A DNA stretch of 64,000 nucleotides from Nevskia sp. (GTDB lineage Bacteria; Pseudomonadota; Gammaproteobacteria; Nevskiales; Nevskiaceae): assembly GCA_019689635.1 (NCBI GenBank), contig JADGHB010000003.1:53273-117272 (forward strand), in the 5' to 3' direction. Under the pieces are notes generated by a model, which ran no database searches, was not told the origin of the DNA, and saw only the letters and a program-made list of their open reading frames with translations. A program made the translations under genes and the position numbers. Within the stretch, counting starts at the first letter, position 1, and every line of letters begins with the position of its first letter. This document shows, piece by piece, positions 36,724-45,657 of the stretch.

Positions 36724-38256
36724 GTGGCCTCTTTCCCGCCGCCGATCCGCGGCCTGCTGCGCGCGGCGGCCTACCCGCACGCGGTCGCCGCGGTGCGGGT
36801 CGTCGAAACGCATATCTCCTGGGTGCTGCTGACCGGCCAGTACGCCTACAAGATCAAGAAGCCGGTCAAGCTGCACTTCCTGGATTTCTCGACGCTGGCC
36901 TTGCGCCGTGCCGCCTGCCAGGAAGAAGTGCGCCTCAACCGCCGGCTGGCGCCGGAGCTGTACCTGGGCGTGGTGCCCATCGCCGGCGACGCCGCGAACC
37001 CGCGGATCGACGGCGCGGGACCGCCGTTCGAATACGCCGTGCGCATGCGCGAGTTCCCGCAGGAAGCGCAACTCGACCGCCGGCTCGCCGCGGGCAAACT
37101 GAGCGGCGACGAACTGGAGGCTTTCGGCCGACGCCTGGCGGCGTTTCACGCGCAAGCCGCGAGCGCGGCGGCGGACGACGAGTACGGCGCACCCGAGCGC
37201 GTCCATGCCCCGGTGCGGGAGAACTTCCGCGATCTGCAGGCGGACGAACGCGTCGCGGCCGATCGCCCGACCTTGAGCGCGCTGCGCGACTGGAGCGAGC
37301 GCGAATTCGAGCGCCGGTGCGCCACCCTGGCTGCGCGCCAACGCGCGAGTCGCGTCCGCGAAGGCCACGGCGATCTGCATCTCGCCAACCTGGCCTGGGT
37401 CGGCGGCGAAGTCCTCGCCTTCGACTGCATCGAGTTCTCCCCGGCGCTGCGCTGGGGCGACGTGACGGCCGACGTCGCTTTCCTGTTCATGGACCTGCGC
37501 TTCCGCGGCCGCGCGGACCTCGCCTCCCGTTTCCTCAACGGCTGGTGCGAAGCTTGCGGCGATTACGACGCCGTGCGGATGCTGCGGTATTTCGTCGTGT
37601 ACCGCGCGCTGGTCCGCGCCAAGATCGCCCTGCTCCGCGGCGGCGCGGATGCCGCTGCAACAGCGTCGGCCTACATCGATTTTGCACAGCGCTGGAGCGC
37701 CCCGCCGCGCCCGCGCCTGATCCTGATGCACGGACTTTCGGGCTCGGGCAAGACCGCGGTCAGCGGCGCGCTGCTGGAACGGCTGCCGGCGATCCGCGTT
37801 CGTTCGGACGTCGAGCGCAAACGCCTGCACGGCCTGGCGGCGCATGCGTGCAGCGGTTCCGCGGTCGGCCGCGGCATCTACACGGCGGCGGCCAGCGATC
37901 GCACCTACGCGCGCCTGGCCGAGGCGGCGGCGGCGGCGCTGGACGGCGGCGAGACCGCGATCGTGGACGCCGCTTTCCTGCAGCGCGCGCAGCGCGAGCG
38001 TTTCTATGCGCTGGCGCGTGAATACGGCGTGCCCTGCGCGGTCGTCGCATGCCGAGCGCCGACGGCGGAGCTGGAACGGCGGGTGAGCGCGCGCGCGCAA
38101 GCGCAGCGCGACGCCTCGGAAGCCGACTGCCAGGTGCTCGCCGCTCAACTCGCGCAGGTCGAACCGCTGGAGCCCGGCGAATGCGCGCGCCTCATCGGCG
38201 TCGATACCGCCCGGCCGGTGGATTACGCGGCGCTGACCCGGACGCTGGGCGATTGA
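36724..38256 (+). CDS. aminoglycoside-phosphotransferase-like / AAA kinase fusion protein
   Basis: About 510 residues, two domains. The N-terminal half is an APH-like kinase fold: ETHISWVLLTGQYAYKIKKPVKLHFLDF, the catalytic loop EGHGDLHLANLAWV, and the metal site in FDCIEFSPALRWGDVTADVAF. The C-terminal half is a zeta-toxin/gluconate-kinase-like P-loop NTPase with LMHGLSGSGKTAVS. The family is widespread next to stress genes and has no proven substrate; antibiotic resistance should not be assumed. The start is uncertain (GTG 36724 or TTG 36715), since no ATG is available. Its TGA stop lies inside the next FNR-like box. Confidence 0.8.
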   Translation: MASFPPPIRGLLRAAAYPHAVAAVRVVETHISWVLLTGQYAYKIKKPVKLHFLDFSTLALRRAACQEEVRLNRRLAPELYLGVVPIAGDAANPRIDGAGPPFEYAVRMREFPQEAQLDRRLAAGKLSGDELEAFGRRLAAFHAQAASAAADDEYGAPERVHAPVRENFRDLQADERVAADRPTLSALRDWSEREFERRCATLAARQRASRVREGHGDLHLANLAWVGGEVLAFDCIEFSPALRWGDVTADVAFLFMDLRFRGRADLASRFLNGWCEACGDYDAVRMLRYFVVYRALVRAKIALLRGGADAAATASAYIDFAQRWSAPPRPRLILMHGLSGSGKTAVSGALLERLPAIRVRSDVERKRLHGLAAHACSGSAVGRGIYTAAASDRTYARLAEAAAAALDGGETAIVDAAFLQRAQRERFYALAREYGVPCAVVACRAPTAELERRVSARAQAQRDASEADCQVLAAQLAQVEPLEPGECARLIGVDTARPVDYAALTRTLGD

Positions 38257-38266
38257 CCTGAGTCAA
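38253..38266 (+). promoter_or_regulatory. FNR-type box for the host-attachment-family gene
   Basis: TTGAC-CTGA-GTCAA, symmetric with two mismatches. CAGGCT (38289-38294) ends 34.5 bp from the centre, predicting a start near 38301, 22 nt before the ATG at 38323. Confidence 0.6.
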
Positions 38267-38322
38267 TGCGCCGGCTTCAGGCCCGGTGCAGGCTGGGCGC
38301 GTCTTCGCACAGGGTCGCTTCC

Positions 38323-38991
38323 ATGCCGCTTTCTCGCACACGCCGCTACACGCGCAAGGCCGCGGCGGCCGCGGCTGTCCCCCTGGTGTGGATCGTGGTC
38401 GCCGACGCCGCGCGCGCCCGCTTCTTCCAGGTTCCCCGCGACGGCGGCGACTGGGTCGAAGTGGCCGATCTGATCGACGCCGACGCGCGGCTGCGGGACG
38501 CCGACGCACGATCCGATCGCGCCGGCCGCATCGGTGCGGGCAGCCGCCGCGGCACCCACGCCTTCGAGCCGCGCCGGGCGCGCACCGCGCAGGAGGCGGA
38601 TCGTTTCGCCAGTCGCCTGTGCCGGCGACTCGCCGCCGCGCGCCGCGCCGGGAAACTCGCGCGCGTGCACCTGGTGGCCAACCCCGCGTTTCTGGGCGTG
38701 CTGCGCAAGCATCTCGACGGTCCCACGCAAATCCTGCTCGGCCGGGAAATCGCCGCGGACCTCAGTCGCCGCTCCATCGAGGTCATCCGCAAGGCGTACA
38801 GTCCAAACTGTAGAGCGTTGCGCGTTGCGACTCAGGCCGGCGTGTGGCACCACAGCCCCGGCAGCCAGGCCGGGTGCAGCAGCACCGCGGCGAAGCTCGC
38901 CAGGCCGAGCGCGACCAGCGCCAGGCCGCTGACGCGACGCAGCTGCGGCGACGGCCGCGCCGTCGCGGCGAACAGGCCGCCGCCGGCGTAG
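38323..38991 (+). CDS. host attachment protein family (PF10116-like), run-on C-terminus
   Basis: A 222-residue reading frame. The first about 160 residues match the family: LVWIVVADAARARFFQVP, RRGTHAFEPRRARTAQEADRFASRLCRRLAAARRAGK and LVANPAFLGVLRKHL. Despite the name, these proteins are often stress-induced and of unknown biochemical function. Members end near where this one reads LGREIAADLSRRSIEVI. The further about 55 residues read antisense across the end of the convergent safE-like gene and are probably not native. The ATG at 38323 is chosen because it lies inside the predicted FNR-dependent message. Confidence 0.75.
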   Translation: MPLSRTRRYTRKAAAAAAVPLVWIVVADAARARFFQVPRDGGDWVEVADLIDADARLRDADARSDRAGRIGAGSRRGTHAFEPRRARTAQEADRFASRLCRRLAAARRAGKLARVHLVANPAFLGVLRKHLDGPTQILLGREIAADLSRRSIEVIRKAYSPNCRALRVATQAGVWHHSPGSQAGCSSTAAKLARPSATSARPLTRRSCGDGRAVAANRPPPA

Positions 38992-39518
38992 AGCAAGGGC
39001 AGCGTGCCCAGGCCGAAAGCGAGCAGCAGCAGCGCTCCCGATAACGCGCCGCCGCTGAAGGCGGCGAGCAGCAGCGCGCCATAGAGAATCCCGCAGGGCA
39101 GCAGCGCCCAGCACAGACCCTGCAGCGGCAGACGCAGCCGCGCGGGGAAGCGCGCGGCGAAGCCGGCACGGGGGACGTGGCAGGCATCGTGCGCAGCACG
39201 CGCGGGCGCGCGCCACTGGCGCAGCCCGATGCCGATCAGCGCCGCCGCGGCCGCCGCCTGCACCGCGCCGCCCGCGGCCGTGGCCGGCAGCGCGTGGATC
39301 AGGCTTTGACCGAGGGCACCGGCCGCCGCGCCCAGCCCCGCGTAGCCGGCCACCCGCCCGCCGTGGATCAGCAGCAACGCCTGGTTGAGACCGACGGCGC
39401 CGCGGGTACGCGCCTGCGCGGCGTTGAGCGCGCCGCACATGAACGTGCAATGCAGGCTGCTGGCCAGTCCGGCGGCGAACAGCGCCGGAACCGTGAGCGG
39501 CACGCCGAGCGGGATCAT
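38832..39518 (-). CDS. sulfite exporter TauE/SafE-like membrane protein of the cco operon
   Basis: A 228-residue polytopic protein (about six helices) of the SafE/CcdA-like family usual at the end of cbb3 clusters. The first helix has two Cys in SLHCTFMCGALN, with further Cys in GLCWALLPCGILYG. Such proteins have been linked to copper or thiol handling during cbb3 assembly, though their function is not settled. ATG at 39518. It is the last gene of the operon, and its stop region overlaps the convergent host-attachment reading frame by 160 bases. Confidence 0.82.
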   Translation of the reverse strand: MIPLGVPLTVPALFAAGLASSLHCTFMCGALNAAQARTRGAVGLNQALLLIHGGRVAGYAGLGAAAGALGQSLIHALPATAAGGAVQAAAAAALIGIGLRQWRAPARAAHDACHVPRAGFAARFPARLRLPLQGLCWALLPCGILYGALLLAAFSGGALSGALLLLAFGLGTLPLLYAGGGLFAATARPSPQLRRVSGLALVALGLASFAAVLLHPAWLPGLWCHTPA

Positions 39519-39688
39519 CCGCGGCGCCTCGCGCCGGCGGGCGGCGGGGCGTCCTCGTCGTCGGGCAGGCGATGGCGCGGATTGTCGAGGTCGTCGAACT
39601 GGCCGCTGCGCGCCATCCACACGAAGATCCCGACGGCCAGGCCGACGAGCACGAGCGACAAGGGCACCAGCACGAACAAGATACCCAT
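39515..39688 (-). CDS. ccoS: cbb3 oxidase maturation protein CcoS
   Basis: A 57-residue single-helix protein with the family core LVPLSLVLVGLAVGIFVWMARSGQFDDLDNP. It is needed for cofactor insertion into cbb3 oxidase in characterised species. The ATG overlaps the ccoI stop by one base (TGATG), and its own end overlaps the safE-like start. Confidence 0.93.
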   Translation of the reverse strand: MGILFVLVPLSLVLVGLAVGIFVWMARSGQFDDLDNPRHRLPDDEDAPPPAGARRRG

Positions 39689-41970
39689 CAGCCGAGCTCC
39701 GTCGCGTGCCGGGATTCGAGGGATTCGACGGCGCCGCGGCCGGTGCGCGAGCGCCGCGCCGCGGGCAGGCGCAGCGCGTTGGCCACGACCAGCAGCGAGG
39801 ACAGCGACATGCCCAGCGCCGCCATCCAGGGCTTGAGCCAGCCGCCCATCGCCAGCGGCAGCACGGCGAGGTTGTAGAGCAAGGCCCAGGCCAGGTTCTC
39901 GCGCATGCGCGAGAGCGCGAGCCGCGCGGTATCCAGCAGCTGCGGCAAACCCGCGAGCGAGCCGCCGGTGAGGATCACGTCGGCGCGCGCCTGCGCCAGG
40001 GCCGCGCCCTGCGGCATCGCCACCGCCACGTCCGCCGCGGCGAGGAAGGGCGCGTCGTTGAGGCCGTCGCCGACCGCCAGCACGCGGCGACCCTCGCGCT
40101 GCAGCGCTTGCAGATAGGCGAGCTTGTCCGCCGGAGTCTGCCGCGCGCGCACGCACGCGATGCCGACCTCGTGCGCCAGGCGGCGCGCGGCGGGTTCGGC
40201 ATCGCCGGTGAGCAGTTCGGGTTTCAGTCCGCGCGCGGTCAGATCGTCGATCACCGCCGCCGCCTCCGGCCGCGGCGCCGCGGCCAGGCCGAACAGCGCG
40301 AGCGCGCCTTGCCCCTGCGCCAGCACGACCCAGGTGCAGGCCGCGGCTCCGGACGAAGCGAGGATGGCACGCGCCGGCGCCGGCAGGTCCGCGAGCTGCT
40401 CCGGCGCACAGAGCCGGTATTCGCGGCCGCCCACGATGCCGGCGACGCCTTGCGCGTCGTTACGCACGGCGCATGCCACGACAGCGGTCCCGCGCTTGCC
40501 CAGGGCGCGCGCGATCGGATGATGGAACCCCTTTTCCAGGGCGGCTGCGAGTTCCCAGCAGCGGCCGGCCGGCTCGTCGCCCAGGGCCTCGAAGCGGCGC
40601 ACGGTCAGCTCGGTGTGGGTCAGCGTACCGGTCTTGTCGAACAGCACGGTGTCGATGTGCGGCAGACGGCCGAGCGCTTCCGGCCGCGCCACCAGCACCC
40701 CGGCGGCGGCCAGGCGCGAGCTGGCGGCGGCGAACGCCGTGGGCACGGCCAGCGACAGCGCACAGGGGCAGCTCGCCACCATCACCGCCAGCGCCACCGA
40801 CAGGGCGGCATCGGGACCGTGGCGCCAGGCGAACCAGGCGCCCAAGGCCGCAAGCACCAGCACCGCGAGGATGAAATGTCCGGCCAGACGATCGGCGAGC
40901 TGCTGGAAACGCGGGCGCTCGCCTTGCGCGCGCGCGAGCAGACGCGCGAGCTGCGACAGCGTGGTCGCGCCGCCCACCGCCTCGACGCGCAGCGTCAAGG
41001 GACGCGCGCCGGCGTTGAGGCTGCCGGCGAGCGCGCGTTCGCCGGGCGCGCGCCGCACCGGACGCGATTCGCCGGTGACCAGCGCCTCGTCCAGCTCCGC
41101 CGGGTCGGCCATGAGCACGCCGTCCACGGGAACCGCCTCGCCCGGAGCGACCAGGATTTCGTCGCCGACGGCGAGCCGGCCGATCGGCACCTCCTCCACG
41201 CCGCCGGCCGGCGTGCGCCGGCGCGCGGACAGCGGCTGGCTCTCGGCCAGCAGACGCAGCCGTTCGGCGGCGCGGGCGCGCGTGCGGCCTTCCAGAAAAC
41301 GGCCCACCGAGAGGAACAGCACGAACATGGTCGCGCTGTCGAAATAGATTTCCCCGTGGCCGCTGACCGTGCGCCAGGCCGAGGCGAGATAAGCGATGGC
41401 CAGCGCCAGCGCGACGGGGACGTCCATGTTGAGCGCACGTTCGGAGAACGCGCGCGCCGCGCCGCGGAAGAACGGCCAGCCGGCGTACAGCACCGCGGGC
41501 GTGGCCAGCACCCATTGCGCCCAGCGCAGCAGGTCGTCCAGCGCGGAGCCGTCGCCGCCGCCGACGAAGTAGGAGCGCCAGGCCAGCATCATCACCTGCA
41601 TACCACACAGCGCGGCCACGCCGATGCGCGAGACCGCGGCACGGCGCTCGGCGATGGCGGCGCGAGCGTCCTGCACCTGCGCCAGCACGCGCGGCGCGAA
41701 GCCGGCCTCGTCGAGCGTATTCAGGATCCGCGACAGCGGCACCGCGCGCGGATCCCAGGCGAATTCGACGACTCGCGCCGGCAGATTGACCGAAAGGGCG
41801 CGGACCTGGCCGGCAAGCCGTTTTTCGAGGCGCGCCACGCAGGCGGCGCAGTGCAGCGCTTCGAGCGCCACCAGCGCCTCGCGCAGTCCGTCACGGCGCT
41901 CGAAGCTCACCGTTTCGAGCAGCTCGGGACGGTCGTAGACGCGCCAGTCCGTCGGCGCCGCGCGGCTCAC
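39688..41970 (-). CDS. ccoI: copper-transporting P1B ATPase CcoI/FixI
   Basis: A 760-residue ATPase supplying copper for cbb3 oxidase assembly. The N-terminal metal-binding domain has ALHCAACVARLEK. The membrane CPC motif is in MVASCPCALSLAVP. Then come the phosphorylated Asp in LFDKTGTLTHTE, the HP locus in KGFHHPIARAL and GDGLNDAPFLAAA. The start is a GTG four bases after the preceding small gene. Its position between ccoG and ccoS separates it from ordinary CopA exporters. Confidence 0.94.
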   Translation of the reverse strand: MSRAAPTDWRVYDRPELLETVSFERRDGLREALVALEALHCAACVARLEKRLAGQVRALSVNLPARVVEFAWDPRAVPLSRILNTLDEAGFAPRVLAQVQDARAAIAERRAAVSRIGVAALCGMQVMMLAWRSYFVGGGDGSALDDLLRWAQWVLATPAVLYAGWPFFRGAARAFSERALNMDVPVALALAIAYLASAWRTVSGHGEIYFDSATMFVLFLSVGRFLEGRTRARAAERLRLLAESQPLSARRRTPAGGVEEVPIGRLAVGDEILVAPGEAVPVDGVLMADPAELDEALVTGESRPVRRAPGERALAGSLNAGARPLTLRVEAVGGATTLSQLARLLARAQGERPRFQQLADRLAGHFILAVLVLAALGAWFAWRHGPDAALSVALAVMVASCPCALSLAVPTAFAAASSRLAAAGVLVARPEALGRLPHIDTVLFDKTGTLTHTELTVRRFEALGDEPAGRCWELAAALEKGFHHPIARALGKRGTAVVACAVRNDAQGVAGIVGGREYRLCAPEQLADLPAPARAILASSGAAACTWVVLAQGQGALALFGLAAAPRPEAAAVIDDLTARGLKPELLTGDAEPAARRLAHEVGIACVRARQTPADKLAYLQALQREGRRVLAVGDGLNDAPFLAAADVAVAMPQGAALAQARADVILTGGSLAGLPQLLDTARLALSRMRENLAWALLYNLAVLPLAMGGWLKPWMAALGMSLSSLLVVANALRLPAARRSRTGRGAVESLESRHATELG

Positions 41971-41974
41971 GGTT

Positions 41975-42187
41975 TCAGCGATGATGGTGGGCGTTCAGTG
42001 CCGGCGGCTCGGGCAGCGGAGTGAAGCCCTTGGTGTAAGCCGCGATGACCAGCGCCGAACTGATGAACACCGCCAGCAGCGGCAGGCCCAGCACCAGGGC
42101 CAGTTCCAGGAACATCCGCGGCGCGACCCGTTCGGCGTCCCCTGCGGCGGTTTCGGCAACGGGCCGTTCAACGGTGCTCGTCTTCAT
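41975..42187 (-). CDS. small single-helix membrane protein in the cco operon
   Basis: A 70-residue protein with an acidic/polar N-terminus, one helix (about residues 30-52, LELALVLGLPLLAVFISSALVIAA) and a short C-terminus ending in HHHR. A strong GGAGGA site precedes the ATG at 42187, and it overlaps the end of ccoG by 20 bases. I do not recognise it. Its place suggests an accessory factor of cbb3 assembly, and the terminal His cluster could bind copper (inference). Confidence 0.75.
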   Translation of the reverse strand: MKTSTVERPVAETAAGDAERVAPRMFLELALVLGLPLLAVFISSALVIAAYTKGFTPLPEPPALNAHHHR

Positions 42188-43604
42188 GCTCTTCCTCCTT
42201 CCCGGCACTCAGGAAACGCGCGCGGCGACTGCCGGCGATGGCAGGGTCGTCCTCCGCCTGCAATGCGATGTGCACGTCGCTCGCGCGCGGCAGCGGGTGC
42301 TCGCCGTGCGGCGGCGTGTGCAGGGCGACGGTGCTGGCGCGGGTCTGGCCGGCCTCGCGTTCGAGGGTGTCGGGCACGGCGGTCAGCGGCGTGCCATCGG
42401 CCAGGCGCGCGGCAATACGATAGGTGTGCGGACGGTTGTCGTCGTTGGTGACGTCGAACACGTAGAGGTTCTCGATCGCGCCGCTGGCCAGCTCGCGGTA
42501 CAGCGAGTGGCGGTCGCGCATCACGTCGAAACGCAGCGTGGAATGCGTGAACACCAGGTAGAACAGCGCGCCGACCAGCGCCAGCCAGATCGCGCCGTAG
42601 CCGAAGGTGCGGCCGCGCAGCAGGCGGAACGGCTTGCCGGCGTCGTGGTTGGCGCTGGTGTAGCGGATCAAGCCGCGCGGCTTGTGCACCGAATCCATCA
42701 CCGCGTTGCACGCGTCCACGCACGCCGCGCAGGCGATGCACTCGTACTGCAGCCCTTTGCGGATGTCGATGCCCATCGGGCAGACCTGCACGCAGATCGA
42801 GCAGTCCACGCAGTCGCCCGCCGCGGTCTGTCGTGCGCTCTTGCGCGCGGCGGACTTGCGCGGTTCGCCGCGTTTCTCGTCGTAGGCGATGATCAGCGTG
42901 TCCTGGTCGAACATCGCGGACTGGAAGCGCGCGTAGGGGCACATGTACTTGCACACCTGCTCGCGCATGAAGCCGGCGTTGCCCCAGGTGGCAAAGCCGT
43001 AGAACAGCGTCCAGAACAACGGCCAGCCTTCGAGCCGGAAATGGAACGCGTCGGCGAACAGCTCGCGCGCCGGATAGAAATAGGCGACGAAGGTCATTCC
43101 GGTGTAGAGCGCGAACGCCGCCCACAAGAGGTGCTTGCCTGCTTTGCGCAGGATTTTTTCCGCGTTCCACGGCATGCGATCGAGCTTGATGCGCGCGTGG
43201 CGATCGCCTTCGGTGTAGCGCTCGATCCACAGGAAGGCTTCGGTCCACACGGTCTGCGGGCAGGCATAGCCGCACCACAGCCGGCCGGCGAGCGAGGTGA
43301 AGAAGAACAGGGTCAGCGCGGCGAGCAGCAGCAGCGCTGCCAGCAGCAGGAGATCCTGCGGGACTAGCGTCAGGCCAAAGACGTGGAAACGCCGATGTGG
43401 CAGATCGAAGAACACCAGCGGGCTGCCGTGCCAGGAGATCCACGGCAGCGCGTAGTACAGGCCCAGCAGAACGAACATCGCGGCGATGCGCAGCCTGGCG
43501 TAGCGTCCGTGCGCCTGGCGCGGATAAATCTTGGCCGCCGCCTGATACAGCAGCACCGCCTCGCCGTGCGCGGCGTCTCTGGGCGGTTGCGGTTCAGCGC
43601 GCAT
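42168..43604 (-). CDS. ccoG: cbb3 oxidase accessory ferredoxin-like protein CcoG
   Basis: A 478-residue CcoG/RdxA/FixG protein. It has several membrane helices, GRLWCGYACPQTVW and REQVCKYMCPYARFQ. Two 4Fe-4S motif sets follow (CVDCSICVQVCPMGID and CIACAACVDAC), then a periplasmic Ig-like C-terminal domain. CcoG has been reported to help reduce Cu(II) during cbb3 assembly. The ATG at 43604 overlaps the preceding small gene. In many species fixH follows; here only a short one-helix gene does. Confidence 0.94.
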   Translation of the reverse strand: MRAEPQPPRDAAHGEAVLLYQAAAKIYPRQAHGRYARLRIAAMFVLLGLYYALPWISWHGSPLVFFDLPHRRFHVFGLTLVPQDLLLLAALLLLAALTLFFFTSLAGRLWCGYACPQTVWTEAFLWIERYTEGDRHARIKLDRMPWNAEKILRKAGKHLLWAAFALYTGMTFVAYFYPARELFADAFHFRLEGWPLFWTLFYGFATWGNAGFMREQVCKYMCPYARFQSAMFDQDTLIIAYDEKRGEPRKSAARKSARQTAAGDCVDCSICVQVCPMGIDIRKGLQYECIACAACVDACNAVMDSVHKPRGLIRYTSANHDAGKPFRLLRGRTFGYGAIWLALVGALFYLVFTHSTLRFDVMRDRHSLYRELASGAIENLYVFDVTNDDNRPHTYRIAARLADGTPLTAVPDTLEREAGQTRASTVALHTPPHGEHPLPRASDVHIALQAEDDPAIAGSRRARFLSAGKEEEHEDEHR

Positions 43605-43881
43605 CGTCGATCCTGCCGGTGAAGGGACCGGCCAGCGCGTTGGCGAAAGCCGCCGGGATCAGCGCCAGCAGCCAGCACACGCCGAAGGTCACCGCCGCTG
43701 CCGTCGGCGTCTCGGGCGGCAGCTTCCAGCTCTCCGGCACGAAGTACAGGGCGACGGTCATCGCCACTGCACCGACGAAAGCCGGCCACAGCACCGCGCT
43801 CAGGCGGCGCATACCCACGCGCCGGTCCAGCCCGCGCGGCACGTGCCGCTTGGGGAGTTTCTCCTGGCGCGCGTCGTTCAT
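43594..43881 (-). CDS. small two-helix membrane protein between ccoP and ccoG
   Basis: A 95-residue protein with a basic N-terminus and two helices (LSAVLWPAFVGAVAMTVALYF and AVTFGVCWLLALIPAAFANAL). Its ATG overlaps the ccoP stop by four bases and its end overlaps ccoG. It resembles the short hypothetical genes often found at this spot in cbb3 clusters. No motif suggests a specific activity. An accessory role in the oxidase complex is inferred from position. Confidence 0.78.
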   Translation of the reverse strand: MNDARQEKLPKRHVPRGLDRRVGMRRLSAVLWPAFVGAVAMTVALYFVPESWKLPPETPTAAAVTFGVCWLLALIPAAFANALAGPFTGRIDDAR

Positions 43882-44807
43882 GGCGCGGATGCCGGAGTCG
43901 CGGGCGCCGGTGCGGCCGCTGCCGGCGGCACCGGATGCGGCGCCAGGCTGTAGACGTAGGCGGCGACCACGCGGATCTCGTCCGGCGTCAGCACGTTCTG
44001 CCACGCCGGCATGGCGCTTTGCCGCCCTTTCATGATCGTTTCTTCCACGCCCGCCCGCCCCCCACGAAACAGCCAGATGTCGTCGGTGAGGTTGGGCGCG
44101 CCGAGGATCTTGTTGCCCTTGCCGTCGGCGCCGTGGCAAGGTGCGCAGGTCAGCGCGAACTGCTTCATGCCGGCTTCGCGCTTGGCGGGATCGAGCGCGG
44201 GATCGGACCAGTAGGGCACGAAGTCGAGCAATGCTTGCCTGGCCTCCGGCGACAGACCGACGCCGATCGGCGGCATCACGCCATTGCGGCCGTGGGTGAT
44301 GGTGGCGACGATCGCCTCCGGCGAGCCGCCGTACAGCCAGTCGTCGTCGGTCAGGTTGGGAAAGCCGACCGCGCCCTGCGCGTCGGCACCGTGGCAGCCG
44401 GCGCAGTTGTTGAGGAACACCGCGCGCCCCAAGGTCCTGGCGCCCGGATCCTGGGCCAGGGCCGGAATGTCCTTGCCGGCCAGCGCGGCGAAAGCCGCTT
44501 TGCGCCTGGCGGTGAGCGTATCGAGGTTCTGCTGCAACTGCTGGGTCGAGGTCCAGCCCAGCCAGCCGCGGAAATTGCCCAGCCCCGGATACAGCACCAG
44601 ATAGCCGACGCCGAACGCCGACAGGATCACGAACAGGTTGAACCACCAGCGCGGCAGCGGATTGTTGTACTCGCGCAGGTCTTCGTCCCACACGTGGCCG
44701 GTGGTCTCGCCCGGCGCGCCGCGCGCGTTGGCGAACAACAGCCACAAGCAGGCGGCGATCATGCCGAGGCTGATGACGATGACGAACCCGCTCCAGAAAG
44801 TGCTCAT
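43878..44807 (-). CDS. ccoP: cbb3 oxidase subunit III, diheme cytochrome c
   Basis: A 309-residue CcoP. Two N-terminal helices with the family loop TGHVWDEDLREYNNPLPRWW precede two cytochrome c domains with heme motifs CAGCH and CAPCH. Each domain has its distal Met (GVMPPIG, SAMPAW). The C-terminal tail is Pro/Ala-rich. The ATG overlaps the ccoQ stop by four bases. It delivers electrons from cytochrome c to CcoO/CcoN in the inner membrane. Confidence 0.96.
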   Translation of the reverse strand: MSTFWSGFVIVISLGMIAACLWLLFANARGAPGETTGHVWDEDLREYNNPLPRWWFNLFVILSAFGVGYLVLYPGLGNFRGWLGWTSTQQLQQNLDTLTARRKAAFAALAGKDIPALAQDPGARTLGRAVFLNNCAGCHGADAQGAVGFPNLTDDDWLYGGSPEAIVATITHGRNGVMPPIGVGLSPEARQALLDFVPYWSDPALDPAKREAGMKQFALTCAPCHGADGKGNKILGAPNLTDDIWLFRGGRAGVEETIMKGRQSAMPAWQNVLTPDEIRVVAAYVYSLAPHPVPPAAAAPAPATPASAP

Positions 44808-44986
44808 TTCCGCGCTCCACGGCAGCAGGGGGGCAGCACTTCGCCAGCGGCGCGCGGCGGCGCCTGCTCGTCGAGCGGCAGTTGCGCGGCGCGTTCGAAG
44901 CGCTTGCGGTTGTGCGGCGCATAGGCCCAGGCGGCCACGCCGAGGAAGCCGAGGAAGGCCGCCAGGGTGAACAAGCCGGCGATCAT
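44804..44986 (-). CDS. ccoQ: cbb3 oxidase subunit CcoQ
   Basis: A 60-residue CcoQ: a single N-terminal helix (GLFTLAAFLGFLGVAAWAYAP) then NRKRFERAAQLPLDE, the family pattern. It stabilises the complex, especially when oxygen is present. It overlaps ccoO and ccoP by four bases on each side. Its C-terminus carries an unusual CC pair. Confidence 0.93.
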   Translation of the reverse strand: MIAGLFTLAAFLGFLGVAAWAYAPHNRKRFERAAQLPLDEQAPPRAAGEVLPPCCRGARK

Positions 44987-45657
44987 GGCGCGCTCCCGGC
45001 TTGCGGGGCGCTCGCCGCCGCAGCGGCGGCCGGAGCGGCCGGTTGATTCGCGGGCGCCGGCGGCTGCGGAAACTTGAGCGACTGCAGATAGGCGATCAGC
45101 GCGTCCATCTCGGTCTTGCCCGCCACGTCCGCGTCGGCCTTGGCGATCTCGTCGTCGGTGTAAGGCACGCCGACGCGCTGCAAGGCGCGCATCATCGCCG
45201 CCACTTCACCCGGCCCGAATTTCTTCTCGGCCAGCCAGGGAAAGGCCGGCATGTTCGACTCCGGCACCACGTCGCGCGGGTTCATGAGATGGATGCGGTG
45301 CCACTCGTCGCTGTACTTGCCGCCGATGCGCGACAGGTCGGGCCCGGTGCGCTTGGAGCCCCACTGGAAGGGATGATCCCACACCGACTCGCCCGCCTGC
45401 CCCGCCGGACCGTAGCGCAACACTTCCTCGGCCAGCGAGCGGACCATCTGCGAGTGGCAGTTGTAACAGCCCTCGCGGAGGTACACGTCGCGGCCGGCGA
45501 CCTCCAGCGGCGTGCGGGGGTGCATGCCCGGCAGCGGCTGGGTCACCGCGTTCTGGTGCATCAGCGGCACGATTTCCACCAGGCCGCCGAAGCTGATCGC
45601 CACCGCGATCAGCACCGCGAGCCAGCCGACGTTCTTTTCGACCAGTTCATGGTTCAT
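44983..45657 (-). CDS. ccoO: cbb3 oxidase subunit II, monoheme cytochrome c
   Basis: A 224-residue CcoO with one N-terminal membrane anchor and the heme motif in [13 protein letters not shown]. Then come the typical [25 protein letters not shown] and a Pro/Ala-rich C-terminal tail. The ATG at 45657 overlaps the ccoN stop by four bases. It carries electrons from CcoP to the catalytic subunit. Confidence 0.96.
   Translation of the reverse strand: MNHELVEKNVGWLAVLIAVAISFGGLVEIVPLMHQNAVTQPLPGMHPRTPLEVAGRDVYLREGCYNCHSQMVRSLAEEVLRYGPAGQAGESVWDHPFQWGSKRTGPDLSRIGGKYSDEWHRIHLMNPRDVVPESNMPAFPWLAEKKFGPGEVAAMMRALQRVGVPYTDDEIAKADADVAGKTEMDALIAYLQSLKFPQPPAPANQPAAPAAAAAASAPQAGSAP

Noticed and set aside
36724..38256. 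Aminoglycoside resistance gene
   Set aside because: The APH-like fold is fused to a P-loop kinase in a widespread housekeeping-type family; nothing indicates antibiotic modification.
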